Part shown: in pieces, positions 1-12,439 of the stretch
How positions within the stretch are numbered: the first letter of the stretch is position 1
How the letters are laid out: every line of letters begins with the position of its first letter
The notes under the pieces: model-generated
The model's input: only the letters and a program-made list of their open reading frames with translations
Databases searched by the model: none
Told to the model about the DNA's origin: nothing
NCBI GenBank assembly: GCA_963932145.1
Contig: OZ010611.1
Location: 54,999,088 to 55,063,087, forward strand
Reading direction: 5' to 3'
DNA: 64,000 nucleotides
DNA from: Acanthosepion lycidas
Taxonomy: Eukaryota; Mollusca; Cephalopoda; Sepiida; Sepiidae
Program-made: the position numbers and the translations under genes

Positions 1-195
1 TTTAATATACCAAAAATATTTTTAAATCTTATTCACGTGAAAATATTTTTAATATACCAAAAATATTTTTAAATCTTATTCACGTGAAAATATTTTTAAT
101 ATACCAAAAATATTTTTAAATCTTATTCACGTGAAAATATTTTTAATATACCAAAAATATTTTTAAATCATATTCATGTGAAAATATTTTTTTAA
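1..195. repeat. 47-bp minisatellite with CACGTG in each unit
   Basis: About four units with a 47-bp period, starting at the window edge, so the array may extend further. Each unit has two copies of AAATATTTTTAA and a CACGTG palindrome (CATGTG in the last). Extremely AT-rich apart from the palindrome. No coding potential. Confidence 0.92.
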
Positions 196-499
196 ATATG
201 CCAAAAAATATTTTTTAAATATTTAAAATAATTTTTTGTTTAAAGAAAGCTGAAATATAAATAATTACCCTACAAACAACTGGACGAAACAGCAAAGCGG
301 GATCTCTTTGTGTCTGTCTTTAACCTAAAACTATTTTAATTAAAAAATTGTCTGAAGAAAGTTAAAATAAAAATACTTACTGTATAAACAACTTGTATTT
401 TTAAATCTTATTCACTTAAAATATTTTAAAAATCAGATTAACTTAAATCATTATGCACCAGACACATGTACGCAATCACAGACTTTTAATATTTTATAT

Positions 500-910
500 A
501 CATTTCATCTTTGTTCTGTTATCCATTTGCACAAACTTAAGTATTTGCTGTTAGCCTGCTTCTCTTGTCTTCAATAAGTTCTGTGAGTGTCAGATTCTCT
601 AACCAGATTATGTCTTCCAAAAAATTTCGAATTTTGCTTTCTGATATTTAATTATCAGCTTTCTTGTCATTCTTCTTCTTAAAACTTCCTCATTACTTAC
701 ATGCTCTGTCTATGGTATTCTGTAGAAAGACAGCTCAGTTCCTTAATTCTCCAGCATTTGCTGCCAGAAAGAACAATTCATATTACATAGCAATTCAGCA
801 CTCTCTTGTTTGTTTCTGATGATTTTTTTTTTTCTTATGTCTTAATATTTTGCTTAGTTTCTGGAAGGCATCTTTGTAGATTTTCCATTTCACAAAGACT
901 GGGATCAAAG
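500..910 (-). mobile_element. Degenerate RTE-like LINE 3' fragment
   Basis: Weak but collinear similarity by eye to the better copy at 31.7-32.5 kb: the segment matching 'ENLTLTGHI', the 'KFLEHIM' region, and the complement of the 'RMLRI' region. Heavily mutated, no open frame. Orientation is taken from that copy. Confidence 0.5.
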
Positions 911-1680
911 AAAAAATACAATGAACTGTTTTTTGATTATAAGTTTTATTTTACAAATTAAAAAATACATAGTTCAATAGATAATTTGTTTATTCAACTT
1001 AGGCGACCTGTCCTTATTCACCATTGATATACGGATGATATTTGCAATATTATAAAAAAAAATTTATATGATAATGATTTGATTATAAGAAGATACAGAT
1101 GAAAAAGAAATATTTGTTTACTTAAACCAAAATAACGATTTACAATTCATTTTAACTAGATCTTAATATTAAATGTCAAAACGCCTAATATAAGTTTAAA
1201 ATAATTTGGCTGTTGTGACAATATAAAAAAGAATTGAATTAATAAAAAAAGATTGTGTGAAAATATAACTGCCCAGAAGAACGGCCTTTTACTCTGCTCA
1301 CAATAACTGTCAAGTTTCATGGGAAGAATTTGAATATTTAAGACGCTGCGATTGGTCAGATATAAATGAATATGAATAGTCTCCACTTTTGTATATTTTT
1401 TAAATTTAGGTCCACTTGATTGGTTGAGATGTTGACAGGAAACCATTGAAGGAGGGTTAGATATTTGCATAAGAGGATATGGGATTATATTTCAAATGTT
1501 TATAAACCTGAAAAAGACAAAAAACAAACAATTACTTAAAATAATCTTTTTTCGATCACTTTCCAACCATCCCTTCTCTGCAAATCAGCCATTCTAAACC
1601 TTTCTCTAAAGTTATTAAAAAATAATTTTATGCTGACTTAGAGATGAAATAATGTTTTTTTTTTTTCCTTTTTTTTCTAA
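911..1680. other. AT-rich stretch, nothing recognised
   Basis: Low-complexity AT-rich DNA downstream of the SRCR gene. The longest frame (1156-1470, minus) has no domain signature or codon regularity. From 1652 a T-run leads into a LINE tail. Confidence 0.6.
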
Positions 1681-1860
1681 TCAATTCACCCCAAGCAAGG
1701 TGATAAAGTCACTAAGATTCAAGGGTGTTACTGGGAGGGAAAGAGTATTAGAAGACTTTATAGGGAACCAGAAACTCAATCCTAAACAGAAATCAAGGGA
1801 TAAACTTCCTGTTCAAAAAACCAGGGAGGAGTATGAACTGGACAATAGGCAAACCTAACT
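1680..1860 (-). mobile_element. Jockey/CR1-like LINE 3' tail
   Basis: Carries the motif CACCCCAAGCAAGGTG with the 'CAAGGG..TTAC' element that marks the 3' end of the LINE family seen complete at 53.76-54.38 kb, in reverse orientation. Diverged, without coding sequence. Confidence 0.6.
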
Positions 1861-2253
1861 ACTCCTATTGAAGGTAAAAAAAAAACAAAAAAAAAAACTA
1901 AATAATAAATAAAATTACAGAGTTTGGCCAGGTGTTACAAGTAGAGACTTATATGTGTGTGTATATATGTATGTATGTATGTATGTGTGTGTGTTCTGAA
2001 AAATAAAAAAAAATATTAACATTTTCAGGCACACTGGCTTGTATATTAATATTTTTTTGTTTTATTTCAATTAGGTTCCTCAACTTGTTTCAGCCAGCAA
2101 GGCCACCATCAGAAGGAAAAAAAATCCTTGCTTGTTAATAGCAGTGAACGTCTGTCTCTGAAGAAAGTGAATTTATCTAGTTTTTGTTTTTTGTCGTTAA
2201 TTTTGGTCAGACGTTATGTTGGTTAAACAGCCACTTTCAAGTTGTGTAAGTTC

Positions 2254-2297
<44 letters not shown>

Positions 2298-2599
2298 CAG
2301 CTCTTAAAGTGTCTGCCATGTATACACACCAAAAAGAAAAGTGCTTAACACCATACAATATGGTAGAGCTTTTCTTAGTTTTATTTTGATCTTTGCCTGA
2401 TGGGGGCTTTCCCTTCTCCAGGTGAGATTGGTTGGCGTATGCATGGTGTGCAAACACTGTCTATATATTTTTTCCCATCTTAGTCTTTCCTGGGAGGTAT
2501 AAAAACACCCATTTTCACATTAGCAGCTGCCAACTGCATGATGATTGCTTAAAGGCATGAAATTATAGTAGTGGTCAAACCGTGTACACATCAAAGGTG

Positions 2600-2635
<36 letters not shown>

Positions 2636-2750
2636 ATTGGATACATGTTTTTGTTTTAATCTTCTATAATAATATAAAGCTCTACTCTGTATTAAGCCCC
2701 CTTTTTTTAAAATTAAATGCTATGGACAATGGAAATATACTCCATTTGTT

Positions 2751-2791
<41 letters not shown>

Positions 2792-3130
2792 AAAGAACAG
2801 TAAGATATATAATCCGATGTTCTTAATTGATATTTTTATTTTTACAAAACAGTGGTCAGTGTAAATTTACAGAGCATAAATATTATAAATTAACTGATTT
2901 AGAATATGGTTTCTTTGCTACACAGGAATTACCATGTTTCAAAAACCAAAGCTAAAAACTTCAAATTTAATTATATAATTAGATTAAAAGCATTAGTTTT
3001 GTTTCATCTTCAAGCGAATTTTAGAATAACTTATTTTTAAATTTACTGAGTTTTAAACGCACATACAATTCATAATTTTTTGTTTCCAAGGATACAGAGA
3101 AATCCAACAATTTAGACAGGGGCAGTAGCG

Positions 3131-3179
<49 letters not shown>

Positions 3180-3302
3180 ATAAGAACAAATGGAGTATAA
3201 TTCCACTGTCCATAGCATTTAATTTTTAAAAAAAAGTTTAATACAGAGATCTTTATATTATTTATTATAGGAGATTAAAAAAAAAAAAACATGTATCCTA
3301 TA
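2636..3302. mobile_element. Fold-back element with (TA)n flanked loop
   Basis: Arms of about 120 bp (2636-2760 and 3175-3302) are inverted copies: GGATACATG...ATGGACA...GTTCTT against its complement. Each arm ends inwards in a (TA)n tract. The inner 350 bp is AT-rich with no coding sequence. A non-autonomous fold-back DNA element is the simplest reading; no target-site duplication could be fixed in the surrounding TA. Confidence 0.65.
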
Positions 3303-4080
3303 ATATATATAAAAATGTGTATGTGTTTGATTTTTTTTTATGATACATGCCTTGATACTGTATATCTGTTTATACAAAACTACCTCCCCAATGCACTAAA
3401 AGAAAAAATTACCTGTATTATTAAAATTTGTTATTTCGCCAACATTGTGACAGCAGGTCTTTTTTTTTTTTTTTTTTTGTTTATTGCTATTGCTGGGTTT
3501 TTTTTCTTTGGATAGTGATGTCTACCTGGATCTCAAAATTCCAGTGTATATGGTCCCTTTTATTATCAAGAACTGCCTATGGAGGTCTGTTGTGTCAGTT
3601 TGTTAATATTTCCTTATTCTTTATATCTTCTCAGACATCTTTTGCTTTCATTTGTTTGTATGGTAGAATTCCACTTGTTTGTACGATATAGAATAGAATC
3701 TTGTTACATGCCTTCTCTCCTACCCTGAAAAGTAAAGCTAGCAGATGTTACTATAGCTATCTTTACTCACAAGTCCTGCACATCATGTATCTGAAAAATC
3801 TTGTCGCATTGAGTTATGCCATAAAATAAACCAAACCAAACCAAACCAGCTATAAGAAGCTTGTACTGGCTGTTAGTCACATGACCAGTAACACACAGTG
3901 TATATTAACCTTTACCACACTAATTTCATTCTAGAATTGTTCCCCCTGCCATTGCCTTTTTTTTGAGGGTGCAGAAACATGAACACCTACTGTTTTAAGT
4001 TTGTTTGTATTGTGCATATAGATTTCAATTTTTGTACAATTATAAAAGGATGAACGAGTAATATTTTATGTAATGCATTA
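3303..4080. other. No gene seen; AT-rich, short T-runs
   Basis: Contains T-runs, a short CCAAA repeat at 3830-3848 and no similarity that I recognise. Open frames here are driven by poly(T). Confidence 0.55.
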
Positions 4081-4710
4081 CGTTCTGCACACAACTTCCA
4101 ATCTTTTGTTACTCTAAATAATTTAAGACACTTTACTAACCTTTTTCTATCATCCATTCATACAAACTTGTTAGTAACTTTGTTTTTAATGTCTTGTGAG
4201 TGTTAAGTTCTCCAAACCTTATTTCCTCATGTGTCCCAAAAATTTCAAATGTCTCTTTCTGATTGTAAGTATCAGTTCTATAATTTATTGATTTGTTTGT
4301 TTTTTATGACTTATCAACCCTTTGTGGGTTATTTAAAACTAAAACATATTTTAGATTGTATGAGGCCACTTACAGTACCTGCTGTTCACAAGCAGTCCCC
4401 CACCTAAGTACTGGTGGAACTTGACATTGCTTAACTTTGCTGATTGAATGAGAAATACTGCTTTTCAGCATTATTTCACTATAAGCATATTTTCCTTAAA
4501 ACTTCCTTGTTGCTCACATGTTCCATCCATGGTATTCTCGGCATCCTTTTATAGAACATCTGCTGGTTCAAGTCTCTTCATCTGTGGGAAGATTGTCCAG
4601 CATTCATTGTTATATAGGAAATTAGACATTGTATAGCATTTCAAATGACATTTTCCTATCTCTTTATACTTAGCTTAGTTTCTGGAAGATATCAGTCACA
4701 TTTCCTATGA
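4080..4710 (-). mobile_element. Degenerate RTE-like LINE 3' fragment
   Basis: Collinear with the RTE fragment at 31.7-32.5 kb: 'GTTAGTAAC...CTTGTGAGTGTTAAGTTCTCC', then the CTTCATCTGTGGGAAGATTGTCCAGCATTC block whose complement encodes ECWTISSQMK in the better copy. Interrupted by an unrelated insert near 4290-4440. No intact frame. Confidence 0.65.
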
Positions 4711-4899
4711 ATCATATTTTTCATTTGACTCTTACTACACAATCTTAATAGTTAAATTTGATTCTGACATCCCAAACTTGTAACTCTCACTTGTCTCTTT
4801 TGCTGATGACCATGCATTGTCTTAAAGTTAATGATCTTTTTTAGACTATTAACTCTAAAACAGAATGCATGGTCGTGAGTCAATTTCTACTGTGTTGTT

Positions 4900-5222
4900 T
4901 TCTTTTTGGTGTCTGCCATCAACAGATTGATGCTCAACTCCATGAGAGTGCCTCACTGCGCTTTCTTGGTCTACATATTTTCCACTGACCAGAGGCCGAA
5001 CGACTACATTGAATCAATAGCTGCATATACCGCAAGGAAATGTGGCTTCTCTCTGTCTTTTCTACAAATATTTTCATGGACTTTCTCTGACGGTGCCCCC
5101 AAACTGTGTGAATTTAAGTGTGCTGTCCTCTACCCCCCCCCCCCACCCCCCACCCTTGTATACTGGTTACGCTCCCACTTTGCTTGGGGTGTAATGCTAT
5201 GAAAAAAAAAAAAAAAAAAAAA
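4900..5222 (+). mobile_element. Jockey/CR1-like LINE, internally deleted, with poly(A)
   Basis: Short pieces of the ORF2 C-terminus can be read (RPNDYIESIAAYTARK, then the 'FLQIFSWTFSD' equivalent of LFYKYFHG). Most of the region in between is lost, and the copy ends in CTTTGCTTGGGGTG and a poly(A) run. A 5'-truncated, internally deleted retrocopy. Confidence 0.7.
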
Positions 5223-5365
5223 ATCTTTCCTTAAGATTATGTACACCAATATTATAATCCTGGTAATTCTTCTCTTAAGATTATCTTGAGGTTTAGGTTA
5301 AAAAAAAATCTAGTGAGAAAACACATCCTTGTCTTATCCTTTTTTTTTTTTTTTTCCCTCTAGTA

Positions 5366-5409
5366 CAGTGATTCTCAACCGTCATGCTGCAGCACACTAG
5401 TGCCATGGC

Positions 5410-5461
<52 letters not shown>

Positions 5462-6222
5462 CAAGTATCAGTAATAGGAGCTAATATCTGAATAGATATT
5501 ATAACATGACTTCGTTGTCAAGCTTTTGAATTTTCCTATACTTGTATTTTGATTGGTCCATCTAGCTTTTGTAACAACTTTTTCCCCTTGCGAAGGATTG
5601 TTAATTAATTTGAAACTTTTAAAACCATTTATTTTACATTCAACATCACTTGATAAGACACCAAGGGTGTTGAAACAAAATGGCTATTTTTGTAGTGATT
5701 TTATAACATATTTGTTATAAAATTTTTTTTTTTTTTTTAAATAAATTATATATATATATATATATAAAAAAGAAAGAGGTTATAGTGTGTATATTAAAAA
5801 GAAGGGAGGTGCCACAAACGTTTTTGGTTGTAATGATTTTTTTTTTTTTTTTTTTAATATTATGCTTTACTTTCCATAATTTTACTACATGTATTTCTGG
5901 TCTAACGGCCATCTTCAGGTAAAAGGCAAAAATTTCCACATATTAAAAATAATTAATTTTTTTCCTTTATATTTTTCGATGTTAAATATTCTCAATATGA
6001 GACATTCTCTGTTTTTGTGTTAGTAATCCGAATGTCTTTCTTGAATTGGCAGTGAAGAGTTCTGCGGGAAGGATCATAAAACAATTATGGTTGGTCCAAG
6101 AGAAATGATGAATTACTTATCTGTATCTTATGTTTTAATGACCCCTGTGTGTTCTTAGATCTATTTCCATTTTCGTGTGGTTGTGTGTGTGCCCATGAGT
6201 AGTTCCCCTGCTTTTGTCAACA

Positions 6223-6270
<48 letters not shown>

Positions 6271-8223
6271 AGTGCCCCACAGATACCCGCATGTGAGTGA
6301 TTTGATCACTTTGTGTGCTTTTGCTTATGATTTATTTAGTTCCCCTTTAAATTTGTTTATGAAGTTTTTTTTTCTTGTATTTGTAGGTAAGAATAATTGT
6401 CATATTAAATTTACCATAGTTACATTTGAACATGTGTTGTGATACAAAAAGTTTTCTGTTCTCTGGTAATTTTATGTTGCTTTTGGCTTTTGTGTAGGAG
6501 ACCCTGTTGTTCAGTTGGCTGAAATCTATAATATGACTTCTTACATTTTGTGCATTTAAGTACATAAACTGCAACTTCAAAAATGTGATTTAAGTTTTTA
6601 TTTATTATGAATGTCGTTTTGGGGTTTCCAAAAGTGTAGGAGTTTCCTTCTGTAATGATGTCACAAAACCCCACATCTTTTTTTGTTGCATTTTGTGACT
6701 CCCTGTATTGTGTGTTGATTAAATTTAGATTGGCATTTGCTTTTAATTATTTTGGTTGTTTTTAGTATATTATTCAGTTTATTATTCTTGCTAAGTAGGT
6801 GTAGATTTTTTGTAATTTCTGTAGTATGTTGAGTCATATGCTAGAGTTGGTTCGACGTTACGTTTCTTTTTATTTCTAAGTTGGTCTAGAGGAATTCTTT
6901 CGCGGGTTCAAAACCTTTGTTTATTAGTGTTGTGGGGTAGCCTCGTTTTTTGAGAGTTTTATGTAGTTCTTCTAAGCGGATTTTTCGGAGATGTTTATCA
7001 GTCACTATTGTACAAATTCTACGTGCTAGGGAATAGGGGATGGATTTTAGGCAGCTTTTTGGTAGATGGCTCTTGAAATGAAGATATTGTTGGGTGTTTG
7101 TGGTAGATATCTGTGATTATGTGGTTGTTTTTATTTCTAATGAGTATATCTAAAAATGGTAATTCGTTAAAATTATATTCTTGCATGAATTTTATTTCTG
7201 TGTGTAAGTTTTGAAGTAGAGTGTCACTCCATGAGGATTTCCAAAAGATGAAGTAATCATCTAAGTATCTTTTCCAAGATTTAATGAATTGGGTTTTTAT
7301 ATTTGCCCCATATATTTGTTCTATCCGTTCATAAAGGTTTTCTTCTAGGTAAGCTAATGTTAGGGTGGCATATGTTGGTGCCATTTTTGTTCCCATTGCA
7401 GTACCTAGTGTTTGGATATAGATTGTGTTGTCAAGTTCAAAGGTGTTATTGTTTAGAATTAAGTCTATACTATCGATAATGAGCTATTTAGTGAATCTCA
7501 GATGTAGTATTTCTGGGTCTTTTTCAATCCAGAATAAGATTGCCTTTCTACCTAGTTCATGAGGTATGTATGCAGCTAAAGAAATGGATATTGTCTCTAA
7601 TGTGGCTTTTAATTTGTTTAGTATATGGTTGCAATATTATGTCTAGTTGGACAGGCTGGTCCTGCTACTATTGGTCTGAATGTAAGGTCACTGGGGTTTG
7701 GGATGCTAATGTATTCAGATTTTTGTATCTGTATAACTGCTTTTATTTCACTCAATTTGTGAATTTTAGGTAGTCCGTAGAAATTGCTTGTTTTTGGTAC
7801 AAAGGTCTTTGTCTGTATGTGAGATTGTTGAATGGTTTGGATTTTTCCTAGTAAAATTATGGAAAATAAAGCATAATATTTTAAAAAAAGAAAAAATCCA
7901 CATTACAACCAAAAACGTTTGCGGTAACTCTTCTTTTTAGTGTGTGGGGGGGAGTAGTCATAGCATTAGTATTTGAATAAATGAATAAGTATTAAACATT
8001 TTTTTACAAAAAATTCTTTTCACTATTTTTCAATTGTGTTATTTGAAATACTTTGTTTTAATATTCATTTTTTAGAAAGTATTTTTTTAACCTAACTTTT
8101 TAAAATTTTCCTTTATTTGAATAAAAGGAACATTTCAGTGTATACACTAAAAATTTTGCTAAGTGTAACATATTTTCATTTGATTATTGGTGTGCTCTTT
8201 CTTAAAAAGAAAGAGAAACACTG
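5366..8223. mobile_element. hAT-like transposon relic containing a Penelope-like element
   Basis: Left end CAGTGATTCTCAACC, right end GAGAAACACTG, a typical hAT terminal inverted repeat. Flanks CTCTAGTA (5358-5365) and GTCTAGCA (8224-8231) match at 6 of 8 positions, as expected of a decayed 8-bp target-site duplication with central TA. No transposase is recognisable; much of the length is the Penelope-like insertion at 5.79-7.95 kb. Confidence 0.7.
5785..7947 (-). mobile_element. Penelope-like element 1 (RT and GIY-YIG remnants)
   Basis: On the minus strand 7396-7019 reads MGTKMAPTYATLTLAYLEE, RYLDDYFIFW (the catalytic YxDD motif of the reverse transcriptase) and NELPFLDILI. Downstream, 6674-6347 gives VYVLKCTKCKKSYY and, after a frameshift, the rest of a GIY-YIG endonuclease domain. 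Penelope-like elements carry exactly this RT plus GIY-YIG pair. Arms of about 100 bp at 5785-5890 and 7850-7947 are inverted copies (CAAACGTTTTTGGTTG core). Several frameshifts and stops; inactive. Confidence 0.85.
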
Positions 8224-8690
8224 GTCTAGCATATAATAATGATAAAAAAAAAAAAAAAACTATTACAAATATTAGGAGTCTTAACCATAAAAAAATTGTA
8301 CAGCCTAACATTAACCCATTAACAAAATTTAGTTTGATTTAAGAACATTAAATATATTTAATAATTAAAAAAGTAAAAGGCAAGAAATGATACTTGAGAC
8401 TATCTTGTAGCAATGCATAAAATAATTTTAAAAGAAGCTTTCTCCCACCCCCCATAAAACAAATACAATTTTTCTTTGGCAATGGACAATGAAAGCTGAA
8501 AGTGCTCAAAATTTGCAGCCTCCTATAGAGTCACTACAAAGATGTGGTTATATAGATATATTTTTTTTTTTTTACATCTTATAAACTGTGTGGATTCTTA
8601 AAGATTGTAAGAATAATTCTTTTTTGTGACTGAATACTGCATTAAAATTAATTTTTTTTTTTTTTTTGTTTGTTTTCCTGGGGAGGGTAG
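8224..8690. other. No gene seen
   Basis: AT-rich sequence with poly(A) and poly(T) runs, no recognisable element. Confidence 0.5.
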
Positions 8691-9065
8691 CATAACAAGG
8701 ATTTATCAGATACAAGTCCTATTGTAATCCATAGTTGGAGGGGTTAGAGATTGATTCTTACTTTTCATGGGGTTATTTGGACCAGTTGGGTTTGTTATAT
8801 ATAACTTACAAGCAAATACCCTTGTGAAAGGCAAGACTCCATCTACACTACCTGCACACCTATTTGTTCGATAGAAGGAGGCAGTGAATTCCATGAACAT
8901 CTCATGTGAGCAATAAGGAAAATGAAAACTAAAAGGTCACTTGTATTTAGAATCAGAATTTCTAGGGCCCGTTATGAGGAAAGGGGCTTGGAGAATTTGA
9001 CACTCACAGGACATATTAATCACTGATTTCTCTCTTTCACTCTGGTCTTCAATAAGTAATATATT
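8690..9065 (+). mobile_element. RTE-like LINE 3' fragment
   Basis: The plus strand at 8885-9025 reads, with frameshifts, the equivalent of KMKTKRSLVFRIR and ARYEERGLENLTLTGHI, the conserved C-terminus of RTE-type LINEs. Preceded by a SINE-like stretch ('CAAATACCCTTGTGAAAGGCA'). Confidence 0.7.
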
Positions 9066-9199
9066 TGATTAAAAAAAAAAAAAAAAAATTCCTTTCTACT
9101 TTTCTAACAAATTTGATAATATTTCTAACAAATTTGATAATTTTAGTAAAGTCCTATCAGGATTTATTATTGGCAACCACAATCTTAACATAATGTATG

Positions 9200-10065
9200 C
9201 AGATGACAATGTTGACAGCAGACACACAAAGAAACCCTACAAAAATTTAGTTTCTACTCAAACCACTCTTCTAAAATTAAATCTGGAATTATTATAGGTT
9301 TCTATCTAAGAGCATTAAGAATCTGTAGTCCCCAATATTTACTTAATGAAGAAACATACATAGAAAACACATTCAAAAACCTACAATACCCATATCATTT
9401 CATCCACAACGCAAGAAGAAAGGCATACAAAATATACAACCAAAAACAAAACGGATAAACTTAATCCACAATAGTAAATTACATGAAAACAGATACATAA
9501 TGCTACCGAGCAATTTTGTCACATCCACTATCCAGAATAACCTATCCCATCTAAATAATCTTAGAATAGTCACTATTTTTTTTTAGTCATACATAGAAAT
9601 AAATTCAACCATAATTTTGATTTTAAAAATGCTACACTCATAAAAAAAAATAATTCACTCAGGTGAAATAGGGAAAAAAACCTAGGCGTAGATTAATATT
9701 TGGGTAATATTCTATGGCGGCACTCTGTAGAATTTTCCACCTTTCTTAACAAAATTACTGCTCTCCCAAACAAACGTACACAACAATATCATAAAAATCA
9801 AAAGAAAATGGTTGAATCCGTCAACACAGCAATAATGACAATATTCTCGACACGTGACAATAACCGACATTATTTTCAGTTAACAATATGAAAATAGCAT
9901 ACTCTACATTCCTCCAGTTGCTAAGAACATTCTATTTTTTGTTATTATTAGTTACTTTCTTTAATTAAATTCATTTCATGCTTTGTGAAAGTACACATTG
10001 GACGAAACACATCAGCAATAACTACAGTCATTTATATTTATAAATATTGTCTTTTCTACAGGTTA
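9200..10065 (+). mobile_element. Penelope-like element remnant (C-terminal half)
   Basis: Fragments in shifting frames read LRICSPQYLLNEE, NLQYPYHFIHNARRKAYKIY and HRNKFNHNFDFKNATLI, the linker and GIY-YIG-flanking portion of Penelope-like proteins. After 9900 comes TTTGTGAAAGTACACATTGGACGAAACACAT, an inverted match to 50.26-50.30 kb, probably the element's terminal region. No intact RT. Confidence 0.55.
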
Positions 10066-10075
10066 ACTCTGAGAA

Positions 10076-10109
<34 letters not shown>

Positions 10110-10112
<3 letters not shown>

Positions 10113-11550
10113 CTGCAGATCATTATTCAAACATACATTGTTAAATATAACAGACAACAAAAGTCTTGTATAGTGGCTTTAGTTTCAGGAGAAAATAAAA
10201 AAACTTTTGGCTCACCTGAGTAGTTATATGGACATTACAACAAATGTTCACCATCAAAGATGACATCCTGTTATGTTTACATAAAAATTTGATATTCTGC
10301 AACTTATCGTCACATAGCAGATGCAGGTCATAAATTCGTAATGTGGTTCTATGGCACCACACATGAGAGAAGGAAAATTAATCTTAGCCAATGCCTTTCA
10401 ACCTATGATGAAATTGATCAAGGTAAAATCAAGGATTTCATTTTACTACATTTGAGTCTGTTATATCCACTTCAGCACAAATACCCTTGGGAAAGGATAC
10501 GAGTTCACCTCTTTGCCCAAAATTGTGGATTAATTAGTAGGGCTTGCATCAGTAAATTATTATCTCTAGTAAAACTTCTAACACTATAAAAATATTTTCT
10601 GACTTTACATAACCTTCAAAAGTTTGATAAACAATAAAAATAATCAGTTAATTTATATACAGCATGTTTTAATAATATTCATATTTACCAGATTTTCAAT
10701 TATGCTATTTGGTACAAACAAAAGTTTGGAATTAAATTTTAAAAATAAAGCTACAAAAGATAATTTTTTGATATTTGTACTTTCAACCCCATATGTGCCA
10801 TTTTGTTCCCCCTCCATTTCTCAATCTTTGAGACAGCTTCATGATTCAATCCTCCCAGAACTTAGACTAATTCATCACTGAGAAAGATACCAAGTGGTTT
10901 TTACAAGCCTCGAGAGAATTGCAGTTATTGTTATTCAGAGAATTTTGTAAGAATCAAAATAAGCAGTACAAGTTGAGTATTTTTATGCAAAATTCTAAAA
11001 TCCAAAAGTTTCAGAAAGCACTGAGAAGGTTACCAGGTGATGCACAGCTGTTGTAAGTGACCCTCATCTGCCCTGGGTGGGGGTTCCCTAGCCCAGCTAT
11101 GTAGCCACCATCTTTTTCTAAGAATTGTCACAGCAACATGTTCATTCGTGGATTACTTACCTGGTGTTTTCTGCTCAGTAAAGATATTATTCAAAATGTC
11201 AAAGTCCTGCATTTATATATTTTTTACAAGCAGTGATCATATTTACTTGTACACATACAGAGAGTACAAGAATTTATTTTTATGTGAAATCTTAATTTCG
11301 CCACTTAAAAATCCCTGTGAGCATTACATGACTATTGTCGTTATCTGTATGTACACAAAATTTATTAAATTTCGTATAAAAATATTTTCAGCTGTCTTAT
11401 GAAATATAAAAGTGATATCATGCTTATTCTGGGTTCCATTTTCAAGCTGCCACATTCTGTAGATTCTATATACAAATTAAATAGCCTTTATTCCAAAATC
11501 AAAATAAATTTAAAAACTGAAGGACTTAAGGATTTTGGATAAAGCATGCT
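10110..11550. other. No gene recognised; SINE-like piece near 10.48 kb
   Basis: AT-rich. Around 10470-10545 'AATACCCTTGGGAAAGGAT' resembles the body of the SINE family at 36.9-37.5 kb. The remainder has no signature I recognise. Confidence 0.45.
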
Positions 11551-11559
11551 GAACATGTA

Positions 11560-12300
11560 ATTTGCAAGGTCAGATGAATGTGGCGGAAATATTAAGATGT
11601 TTATACCAAGATGTACCAATTTTTATTGTATCTGCAAAGAGACGAGGTCTGGCATTGTTCCGATACAAGTAAATGCATCTGATTGATGAAATGCATCCAG
11701 AATTGGCCAATTTATCTTTAATCAGTTCATCTGGAAACAATACTTGTCTAAATTCAATGCCCTTCCAGCCTCACCAAATATACATCATCATCATCTTTAA
11801 TGCCAACCTGCTTTTGGAGTAGGTTTCTGTGGCTCATTTCATTTTCCCAGCAGCTTTTCATTGCAGATTGTTGTAAACAATCCATTTTTCATTACTTGTT
11901 ATTGTTCTTTTCAAAAATTGGTTTTGAATTGCTGATGGTAATGTGGGTTGTTAAATTTTGTTCTGTTAAACCATGAGGCAATATCACCCAAACATTGTAG
12001 CAATTAATATATCCAACTCTATCCAGATGCTTTAACAATGCTAATACAAGATGTATTGAGTATCTCTGCGATGTCCTGTGTCCTGTAACCCGTATTAGTT
12101 TTAATCAGCAGTTTGATTTGGTCATCATCGACAACTTTAGGCCTGCTGGAACATTCACGGTCTTTCCACTTCTGAACAGTATGGCATCATCTCCATAAAT
12201 GACACTTTCAGTTTTTATTTTGTTTGGACATGTTTTTTTCCTTTTCAGAAGGAATAAAAAAGCATCAAGTGATGAAAATTCATCTAATTTTCCTTAATTT
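11560..12300 (-). pseudogene. mariner-like transposase relic 1
   Basis: Minus-strand fragments read VQKWKDRECSSRPKVVDDDQ, IKLLIKTNTGYRTQDIAEIL (helix-turn-helix), WVILPHGLTEQN (the WVPHEL-type motif of mariner) and a WIVYNN piece where DEKWI-YDN stands in active enzymes. Lower coordinates carry the decayed catalytic region ('NARPRLF' for DNARPH). Frameshifts and lost catalytic context show it is dead. Sense orientation with the SRCR gene, downstream of its stop. Confidence 0.8.
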
Positions 12301-12439
12301 TTAAAGTAAAAACAATTAAAAATTCATAATCCACACAAAGCATATTGAAAGACATGTTAAAACATCACCTCTCACATTCGGATTCAAACCAACTCTTAGA
12401 ATTGTTAAAGTTGTTTAGTTTTGTTTTCCTCATGACCTT

